From Casuarina equisetifolia (lineage: Eukaryota > Streptophyta > Magnoliopsida > Fagales > Casuarinaceae): 64,000 nucleotides of DNA. The stretch covers positions 7,379,583 to 7,443,582 of the forward strand of contig CM052359.1 in the NCBI GenBank assembly GCA_028551475.1, written 5' to 3'. Positions 35,486 to 44,253 of the stretch are shown here, in pieces. Positions within the stretch are counted from its first letter, which is position 1. Each line of letters opens with the position of its first letter. Made by a program: the position numbers and the translations under genes. The notes under the pieces are model-generated. The model saw only the letters and a program-made list of their open reading frames with translations, made no database searches and was not told the origin of the DNA.

Positions 35486-36214
35486 TGTTAAAAAATTTCG
35501 TCTCAAATGAGACTTTTTTACAAGATCTAAGCATTGATCATAGAGAAATAATGGGTTCAATATATGTAACATAAATAAATCAGAAGACATACCGTATTTT
35601 TCCATTCGCGCCGCCATTTTGGACTAAGTCTTCCACTCTATTCTCTCCAAATACTGGTTTGATGAGATAGTCAAAAGTTGTTGCGTGAAAAGGTTAGGGA
35701 GAAGCCGATAACAGTGACTGCGTAAAAGTCCCTTTTATTTACCCGTGTGAATAAGCGGTTATTTGGTGTGTGTGAGTCGTGGGTTATTAGTGAGTTGTGT
35801 GCTTAGTGTTTTATGGGAGAGAGGACATGATGGATAAGGTGGCGAAACTGCCCTGAGGGGCAGTTTCCCACGACTAAACGCAATAAAACATATTTCATTG
35901 TTATCTCTAAAATATCTCCCTTTAGCAACATTAAATATATTAAATATATTAAATATATATATAAACAGAAAGTTAGAGGGGGGACTTAGCCAATTAATAA
36001 AATGTTCATACAAATAGCCTTACTCATCAAAGTTTATAAGATGGACAACGGCCTACACCAACTAGTATCATATATGCAAAAGGGATATATATGTACAATG
36101 TGTGTACAATTAAATAGACCAATAAAATCACATTGCATCGTCACGATAGGGAATGATCATTTATGCATTATTGATATAAGCCCACATTACATGGACTCAT
36201 ACAATGAGCCAACA
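35486..36214 (-). repeat. 5' LTR of copia element C
   Basis: 729 bp; partner of 28817-29522. It contains an extra tandem AT repeat (TTAAATATA units near 35929-35960), which explains the length difference. Confidence 0.93.
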
Positions 36215-37944
36215 AGTTAGGCCACCAACACAGCACGTATTTGAGATCAAGCCCAAAGCAAGAGTTTAGGAGTTTGTGAATCATTAGACAAGATTTTGAG
36301 TATCTGGTGCATCGGTTTCAGCATATTTGGGGTCAGTTGGCTTTCTATATCGGCAGATGCATGTACAGAGATGGGATGGAATGGGAGCCAAATTAAGTTC
36401 TGAGAAAGGAATGCTCTTCCCGAAAAGATAGAAGGACGTACTTCTCAGGTAAGGGCAGGGACCACGACGGCATTGGAACGCACATACTGGAAAAGGTTGA
36501 TGTGCAGAAGAACAAGGAGTCAATCAGGGAGTTGGTCTGTGTATCTGCAATTCACCAAATAATCGTCTACCTGTCAAACTTGGATCCTTAGGTTCCTTGT
36601 ATTCTGTTCAGATACCTGAAATATCTCCTTTATAATTTGTTAAAAATAATTTGACATGATATTAATTTGTTTTTTCTATCATAATATTAGATTTAAAGTT
36701 CAAGTTTAACATTTCACGACTTTGTATTAAAGATAATAATTATCTTATACTATTAATATTTTGCTATAATATTAGGGTGTGTATGATACATATCTCACAT
36801 TCTTGAAATATATTAGATAACAAAGTATCATATTGAAAATAAATATATTTGTGACGTGTTTTATAAGTTTGAATAATTAATTAGGTTGAAAACAGAGTAT
36901 TTGAACACAGTGGCGGCATCTATTCAGGGGCAAGGACAGTTCACAGTCGCAAAGCAACCAACTTGGTAAGGATGATTCTGAGATGGGCAAATCACAAGCA
37001 CGACCAGGAGAAGAAAGGACACAACACACGTTTCGCGAGACTCACAAAGAGAAGAAAGAAGAGGTCAAAGAAAGCCATACCCCACCACCTCGAAAACATC
37101 ATGTGCTTGCCCATTCAATGGATCACAAAATACAGCTACCCATGTCCCTCTGCTTACCTGTCCCTTTCCCATCTCGCAGATGTGAACAATGTGACAAAAT
37201 AGGATGCTTTTCTTTCTGTATTTCTTGATGGTGCTCCGCCACCCACCTAATTTTCTCCTACTTAATTCATTTGTCGGGCATGTGGACCTTACGACACTGA
37301 CGCCTGTCTCTCCGGTTGTTGCCTACTAAGTTAAATAATAATAAAAACTTGTGTTTGTATGCAACTTTTTCTACCTTTCTTGGCCGTCTCCAAAGATGCC
37401 AATTCCCGTACGATTAGGTTTTCAAACCCGCGTGCCCATATAAAAATAAAATCTTAAAAAACAAAAAAGAAAGTTTTCAAACCCGCGTGCTCTGAACAAC
37501 AAAAGATGTCACCGATCCAAACAGCTGTTCTCATCTAACCTGTTTCGTTCCTACAGTTTCGTCCAGTTCCAACTCCTTCACCGGTCGGAAACCTTATGGA
37601 ATAATATCAAGCATAATGGCTTCACAATTGAATGACTTTATTCATCCTTTTGAATAGAAAGGAAATAGGATTCAAGAACATCCACTCAGGAAGAAGCAAG
37701 GAATAGTAGATTAGTCCATTCATTGAAAACTGTAGTTATCGAGATGATCAAACAAATGTAATTACAGCAACAGTTAGATCTAGGGCAGGCTTCCTAGAGC
37801 CAGCGTTAAAAAGGTTAACATATTAAAGGAAGCTAAACAATTAATAGCAATGGCAGGCATACAACCCACCACAAAAAAAAAAAAAAAAAAAGAGGGGGAC
37901 AATAGGCTTGACTTATAAAATGCCTAGAAATGAAATATGATCTA
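36215..37944. other. Intergenic region between copia element C and JAZ gene
   Basis: No supported gene. An 18-base direct repeat flanks an A-rich filler at 37418-37490 (see its own entry). The last few hundred bases, with a poly(A) run near 37873-37891, are probably the 3' flank or UTR of the JAZ gene on the minus strand. Confidence 0.4.
37418..37490. repeat. 18-bp direct repeat flanking a 37-bp A-rich insert
   Basis: GTTTTCAAACCCGCGTGC occurs exactly at 37418-37435 and 37473-37490. The 37 bases between are almost pure A/T with A runs. A long exact duplication around an A-rich filler looks like a target-primed insertion of a tiny retroposed fragment. Confidence 0.6.
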
Positions 37945-40282
37945 CTACTTTGTGGACTGTGCGGCCAGGCCGAGCCATGACTTGCTTTCAACTGGCTTGG
38001 ATGGGGTTGCTGCTAGGTTGCTTGTTTGGTACGGTGCTCTTGCAGTGACCCTGTAAGAAATACCATAAGAAGATAACACCATCAATTATTGAATAACCCA
38101 CATAATATTGTTCTTGTTCAGTTTTATTTCTAAAGCAGCAGGCTGCCCAAAGAAACATCAACTTGATTGTCAATCTATTCCACTCTGTGGTAACTAATAC
38201 AAAGAATGAATAAACCCATCTTTGCAAAAGAAGACTAGACACATCTATGCCAAACCTAATATTGAGCAAAACTTGCTGGTGGCAATCAGCCATGCCTCAA
38301 CCCCATCGCTGATTTTGAAGAAATTTTAAAAAGAGAAATGATAAGACCCCTCCAATCACCTAGGCAACGAAACAACCAATTTCTTTTACAAATTCAGCAG
38401 CTAAGAATACAGAAACGTATGAGATAATGAATTTTTTCGAAGACTTGTTTTTTCCTCTATTCCAAAATGCCTACCTATCTTTTCTCTTCTCCAAGAAGCG
38501 GTGGAGTGAAGCTCTCCTTGCAATTGGTAACTCTGCGGGAAGACAAGAAAACGAAGACTTTCATAAGAAACATCCCGAAAATTATGCTCTTAATATTCCA
38601 TCTTTAAGGATTTCTAGCAAAGTAACAAGTTCTAATAATCACAAGAAGTATTACCGCAAGCACGGGGTTGAGAGGCCGGCTGAATGTTCTCATGAATCGT
38701 TATATTGGAAAAATTGGGAGGGACGGCAGTAGAGCTAGTCACGACTGAACTGGTAGAATCCACCGGGTTCTTGGGCATGTTAGAAGCAAAGGCACGCTGA
38801 TTGTTGGAGGGGTTCTGGGAAGTTCCCTTGCTTGCTAAGAGCATGACTTCCTTTGCCTTGTCAGCCGGAAAATTGTTGAACACGATTACTTGTCCAGCAT
38901 AGAATATTGTCATCTGGGCTCTTTCAGGCTCAGCAGTAGCAGATCTGTTCGCTCTGCTGCATGATGAACACACTATAATTAGATAAACACAAACAAACAA
39001 ACATTTCCGTTCTAAGCTAGACTACGATAGCTCTACTTTCCAGTGTGCAAATACTTAATATCAGTATGCTGCTAGCAATTACATGGCCCCCCAAATATAG
39101 AATCCATCTCTAACTTTGATGATGAAATTAGGAAGGAATTCCTCTGCTTGGCTCAAATTTTGGATGCGTTTCAAATTCCAAAGCATTTTATATTTTCACT
39201 AAATAGTTAGGATCATAACAATGCTCTTTTGATGCTAAGATTGGACGTGGATACCCAGTGCCACTAGTACAAACAACATAAGAGTTGAGCGACTGGGCTC
39301 ACCTGGAGTCGGCAGCAATCTTTGGGACCTCTTCCTTAGGAAATGAGTTAGCGAACCCAGGTGGTTGAGGGAACAATTCGATGGGTTCGAGGTTCCGACT
39401 CACCACCTCGGTTCGGCCGGAAAGATCACCCAGTTTCTCATTGATCGGAAACAAATTCATCGTTGGTGCTGCCTGACGGAACATGTCTGGCGTACCTGAA
39501 ACAACTCTAGACTTCAGAATCTAAACTTTGCCTCCTAAAGAACCAACAAACGAACACAGTTCGAGTGACAAGAACATTATAAGCACATTTAATTGGAGTA
39601 TGAAGCGGTGGTTATTTATAATACTCCAATTAGACACAAGACCAAGTCTCAGTAACAGAAGACGAGAGATAATCTCAACAGAACAAAAAAACATAAAAGA
39701 AAAGGTGAGATGAAATTCGAAAGAAGTTACTAAATTAAAAGTAAGAGAGACTTGGACTTGAGCGTTTTGAGGAGAGGATCAAGGACATGTTGTACGAACT
39801 TTGAACTATTAAACTGATAATTTTGGTGCTTTCAGTTTTTCCGGGTAATTGGGATTAGGCAGTCAAAGATTGAAAGGAAAGAAAAGACCGGAGATCTAAG
39901 CTCCGAATTCCGTGGAAAATCCCAATACCCAACCAGAAATTGGAAAGTTCAGCACGCGGCTATAGTAAACACCACCCAGACCCCAACAAAATTCAAAACG
40001 TCCGGACAACTGAGTCTGACTCCCGCCGTAGTGTTGGTTATGATCGGAAAATTGACCGAAAATGTAAACTGACTGCTAAAAAAAGGAAAAAGAAGAAGAG
40101 GAAAGGCAGAACATACCAGTTCCTTCGATGTTGCATGTCATCCCAAGGCTGAGATCGCCAAAGGAACCCTTCTCCTTGAGGTACTGACTCAGCAGGCTAC
40201 ACTTCTGCGAGAAGCTGGGCTTCTCACAGCCCCTGGCCGGCCTCTGCCCGGACAAATCCGCAAAGTCCGCCGCGCTTGACAT
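37945..40282 (-). CDS. JAZ1: JAZ repressor of jasmonate signalling, JAZ1/JAZ2 (TIFY10) type
   Basis: Five exons (40117-40282, 39303-39495, 38655-38953, 38475-38532, 37945-38050) give 273 residues. JAZ proteins are nuclear repressors of MYC2; jasmonoyl-isoleucine promotes their binding to COI1 and their degradation. Order of elements: N-terminal [20 protein letters not shown] (residues about 24-43), the cryptic MYC-binding region typical of JAZ1/JAZ2; TIFY/ZIM domain with [20 protein letters not shown] (residues about 134-153), where NINJA and dimer contacts occur; degron LPIARR and Jas helix [12 protein letters not shown], completed by VTARAPY from exon 5. The intron at [12 protein letters not shown] is the conserved Jas intron. 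The ATG at 40282 is the first in frame. Several AACGTG boxes lie upstream. Symbol JAZ1 versus JAZ2 cannot be separated in a pre-duplication lineage. Confidence 0.95.
38051..38474 (-). promoter_or_regulatory. Jas intron of JAZ gene (retention gives immediate stop)
   Basis: The exon ends AAAGATAG and the intron starts GTAGGC. If it is retained, the codons read AGG TAG, so translation ends after KRKDR (residue 239) and the PY end of the Jas motif is lost. Retention of this intron is a known way for JAZ genes to make jasmonate-insensitive isoforms. Use of that isoform here is inference. Confidence 0.75.
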
Positions 40283-42290
40283 CTTCAATCGAATGTTAAC
40301 GTTGTTAAGGCTTCCGGTAATTGCAAGTATAGCAAATCCTAAACCCTTGGCGTCTGTGCTCTGATGGAAACAACGAAATCAAATAGAGAGAGACCCTGTG
40401 GTCGCCTAGCTTCTCCGTGAGCCTTTTATCTGTTCAGAATTAAACACCACTTCTTCCATTGATTATTATTTTATTCGTTGATAATCGTATTGTTTATCCT
40501 GGGCCTGATTTAAAAGCACGAGGAATATATGGTTCTTTCGAGCTTCTTCCTCGCACCTTCCCCACCCTGTTTCTTCTCATTATTTTATTGCCTTGTCATA
40601 TTTCAAACACGTTTTCTTTGCATCACAAAACGTCCAGCTTTTCCGTCCGCTCTTTTCCCACGGTCTCCCTCTTCCTTTTACTATACTGCCCCCGAGATCC
40701 ACAGAAGAGATCTAATTATTGAAAATACATAACCTCAGTGTATCCTCGTTAATCTACAATTACTGATAGTTGTACTCTATCTAGTTGCTTAATTTGATAT
40801 GTATAAATTGACAGTTTATCTCTTTGAAAATATTGGATGAAATAAAAAATGACATTTTTATTCGGGATTCGCAAGTACGACGCCCGCAGTGCCGACAGGA
40901 CGAACCCTTGTTGCCGAGGGGACTGTTTTGTAATTCGCGTTAACGCGGTTTTCTCCACTAATTTGAACGGCGTCAGATATAACGGCGTAGGCTGTACGAC
41001 AAGCCGCCCTGCAGAAAGCAAACGACCGAAGTGGGGCCCACGCAACGTGCTTTTACCTTGCCGAATAAAAAAAGAAGGAAGCGGCAAGTGCACGTTTCGT
41101 CCACCATTGCCACACCGACACGTTGGGAATTCCCTTGGGAGAACTCCGGCGTGTGTCTCCTCGGTGACCGGACCGGCTAACAGATTATTCCGGGACAGCA
41201 TATTTAACCCGTCATTAATTTTACTGAGATAATTAAGAAATACGAAAAATTATTGGAAAATTTGGAAACATTGCTTACTTAACGCCGAAGGCGAAGCGCG
41301 GCGATACAGTTTTGAATGGAAAACGCGGGGGGGGGGGGGGGGGGGGGGGGGGTAGAGAGAGAGGAAGTCGTGGGGCGCCCACCACACCAGTAGTATTGCA
41401 ACGTGGCGCCACAGGGTTGGGCAAAGGAGTTGGACATTTTCCTCGTGATGGTGACCTTATCATGCTTTAATTGTGGATCACAGATCAATGGTCGCGCATG
41501 GGCAGCGAGAGTCTTGACGCATCGGTTTCCGGAGACTTTCGGGCGTCACGGGTGGTGACTGATTGTACTTTAAAGGCCGTCATATCCACCACGTGATCTT
41601 CGTGTCCACTCCGGTGCTGTCTTCGCGAAACATCCCTGCTTTTTATCCAAAATCACACCACTACCCCCGGATATTTTTTTAGTTGGTGACACTGACGTGC
41701 TGGCGCCCTCATTCGCTTAACGTGGACCTCCCTCGTCTGATCTACGCCTATTGCTTCCGACAGACTCCAGAGACAACAACTTGGGGTGGTCAAAACAAAG
41801 GACTTCGGTTGGTTGGACTTAATTTTATTGACAATCACACGAAATGTTCCCGAAAAATGAGAAATGGTCCCACGTTGATCATTTACCAGATATGAACGCA
41901 AGACAAAGGTTAGCTGACACGTTGTTGGCCGACTTCCTTAGGCTTTGATGTGGACCACATGGACGGTCTAAGTCTGTGCCAGGCGCATGCTCATTTCAGT
42001 TGCCATAAATGTCCGCTTCATTCCCACCTCATCACGAGTTGGCATTAAATCAGCGTTCTTATTTTGTACAAAAAAGGAAAAAAAGACGACTCATTTATTA
42101 TAACTTGCGCATTGATATATGTTTCAAGTTAAAGATTTAGATGTAATTTAATTTTTGTAAGTTTCAAATGTTCAAGCTATTTAGAGGATCCATGTTGTAG
42201 GGTAACTTTAAACTTATCTTCTATTTAGAGGATTATTAGTTTTTTAAATACATGTTGTAGTTACAAAATAAAATAAGGTCTACATCGCTG
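40283..42290. promoter_or_regulatory. JAZ upstream region with clustered MYC-type boxes
   Basis: No coding region is supported here. AACGTG T/G-boxes occur at 41044-41049, 41400-41405 and 41719-41724, and on the opposite strand (CACGTT) at 41119-41124 and 41871-41876. A perfect G-box CACGTG lies at 41590-41595. All are 0.75-1.6 kb upstream of the JAZ start. A GATAAAAGG stretch on the minus strand (about 40423-40431) is a weak TATA candidate. JAZ genes are direct MYC2 targets in Arabidopsis. Confidence 0.5.
41327..41352 (+). repeat. 26-base poly(G) tract
   Basis: An uninterrupted run of 26 G follows AAACGC and precedes TAGAGAGAGAGG. In the JAZ sense strand it is poly(C), about 1.05 kb upstream of the start codon. 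Confidence 0.85.
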
Positions 42291-42311
42291 TATATATATA
42301 TATATATATAT
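42291..42311. repeat. (TA)n microsatellite
   Basis: About ten uninterrupted TA units. Confidence 0.9.
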
Positions 42312-42585
42312 TAGAATTAAACTTGGGATTAACCAGGTGGTAAGATAAGGAATTGTTGTTGTGAGGAAGCAAAATCAGCAACCTTATTTATTTATTCATT
42401 ATGTTTGACCCTTTGACGTACTTTTTCAGATGCATGTGTTATAAAACAAAAGAAACGGGCCGTTCTGAAATTGGGCAACCAAGTGATCCCCCACCTAACT
42501 TGCGCTATTCATTGGAAGAAAAGGTTAGAGAAAGTGGGATCGGAACAGCTATTGCATCAACAATTTCCTGAGCACACGCAGAGAA

Positions 42586-43044
42586 ATGTTTCAATTTGTC
42601 TCTGCCAATCAAACCTGCCTAGCTTGTTCATCACAGGCTTTGTCGGATGCATGCATTAATCCCATGTATCAGAACTTGTCCAGTAAAATATTCATGGTAA
42701 TTAGAGCTTTTGCTCTTCTTCTGCATCTTCCTCCCCTTTATCATATAGCCCAAGAGCTCTGTTTTGACAAGAAAGATGTGGCGTATGAGCAGGGGAAATT
42801 CGGTAAAATGGATGGTAGTGGCTCAAGAATTCTCATGGAACTGTGTTCGTACCTAATCGAGAAAGTCGAAAAGAAAACTTGTGTAACGCAACCATTGACC
42901 TCAGTTTCTTCTAAGCAACATCCCATGTGCCCATCAGAACGTGTTCAACACTTCTGCTGTTTGAATTATTACTTCTTCATATGGAATACGCAATCCTCGA
43001 ATGATTCTGAGCATAAAACAACGGAACCCAAATGGATGATTTGA
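42586..43044 (+). CDS. Possible orphan ORF, 152 aa, Cys-rich
   Basis: I do not recognise this sequence. It starts at an ATG (context GAGAAATGTTTC), runs 152 codons without interruption and has about ten Cys scattered along it. Residues about 35-55 are hydrophobic (VIRAFALLLHLPPLYHI). A TATAAAA motif lies 146 bases upstream (42440-42446). There are no introns, no domain and no neighbour that suggests a role. It may be a chance open frame or part of a non-coding transcript between the JAZ upstream region and the 3' end of the polygalacturonase gene. Confidence 0.22.
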   Translation: MFQFVSANQTCLACSSQALSDACINPMYQNLSSKIFMVIRAFALLLHLPPLYHIAQELCFDKKDVAYEQGKFGKMDGSGSRILMELCSYLIEKVEKKTCVTQPLTSVSSKQHPMCPSERVQHFCCLNYYFFIWNTQSSNDSEHKTTEPKWMI

Positions 43045-44253
43045 GTGCAGTGAAGAGTAGATGACAGATGCTTCAGGTTAGGAAGGAATATCAAGAACAG
43101 CACGAAAGAAGTTGGAAGTTCTGGTTTATTGATGTTTTTTTTTTCTTTTGTTATTACTTTATTTTAAGAGAACAAGTCGTATTGAAACCTATAAAGACAT
43201 GAAAAAAAAAATAACATTCAAAGCCGTGTAGGAGACCATGAAGTTCTAACTTTTGAGTCATAATTCCAAGGCGGCATCGTGTTGCGTTTGGTTTGAGACA
43301 AATGTTAGCTAGGAAATGACTTGTTAGTTTAGTTCTGAGAATTGCATGTATTATCAGAGGTGGCTAAGGCATGCCCTGTCAAAGATACGACCGTCTCCTG
43401 CGACCTATCGCATGCATATTCAATTGAAGTTTGTTGGTGTCTTGGACCACCATACAAGACGCTCCTTCCATTCAACTTCCCCCCACCATTATAATAAGAA
43501 CCAGGCTTGTTGGGTCATTGATAATAGTTTTCCAACCCCACATGCTACAATGCATCTGAAGGCTACATCGAAATTTATAGTCTTTAGGACTCAAAAGTGT
43601 CATTGACTTCGTCTCTAAGCCACAGTCCAATAGAATCACGCTTTTGGAATCGGTTCCTTAAGACCATTGATACAGTGAATTAAAAGTCCGCCATGGTTGT
43701 TGGGAATCCAGCCAGTCAAATGTTATATTTCAGCATTGGATGCCCTCAGTGTGTCCTAGGAAAGCAGAACCAGAAAAGAAGCAGTATATCACCGACATTG
43801 GTATTATTGTTGTCCAGAAAGCAAATCCTAGTCTATCTACTCCATCAAACAGCCATCATGAATTCCAGGAAGTTGGTATCTTGATGTTAATGCTTCAATG
43901 ATAAATTAAAGTTGGAAGATCAGGGGATAGTGATATAATGAACCAAAAAGATTGCATAAGAATTTGAAAATTTCTGGTATATACAACTCCATGAAAATAG
44001 AAAGCTCTGGGAAGGAAGAGCTTCTCTTCAGATGGATCGATTTCTCCATTCATTTAGCCTCTTTCCCCTTTAGCGGAGGAGTCAAGGGGAAAGGGAAATG
44101 AACCGCATAAAAAAAAAAAAAAAAAAAAAAAAGAACCAATAACATCAACAGCTTCCACCCCTAGCTTTATCCACCCGAAGTATTTCACACAGAAACCAGA
44201 GATCACGACCGCTGGAAAGATGGAATTATGGGGATTCTAGAACTACCACCATC
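43045..44253. other. Intergenic region downstream of polygalacturonase-like gene
   Basis: No supported gene. A 24-base poly(A) run (44109-44132) lies about 120 bases beyond the stop codon of the minus-strand gene. Short open stretches at 43346-43606 and 43693-43884 have no recognisable features. Confidence 0.4.

Larger units (their letters stand above)
28817..36214 (-). mobile_element. Ty1/copia LTR retrotransposon with perfect TSD (element C)
   Basis: LTRs at 28817-29522 (706 bp) and 35486-36214 (729 bp) both begin TGTTA and end GAGCCAACA. They differ by scattered substitutions plus a tandem TTAAATATA expansion in the right copy. The 5 bases outside each end are AGTTA (28812-28816 and 36215-36219), a perfect target-site duplication. 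A polypurine tract AAGTGGGAGAT (minus, 29523-29533) and PBS TGGTATTGGAGC (minus, 35472-35483) are in place. Minus-strand order is leader, gag, integrase, RT, RNase H remnant. By eye the LTRs are roughly 95% alike over the first 400 bases, so this is the youngest of the three LTR elements. Confidence 0.95.
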
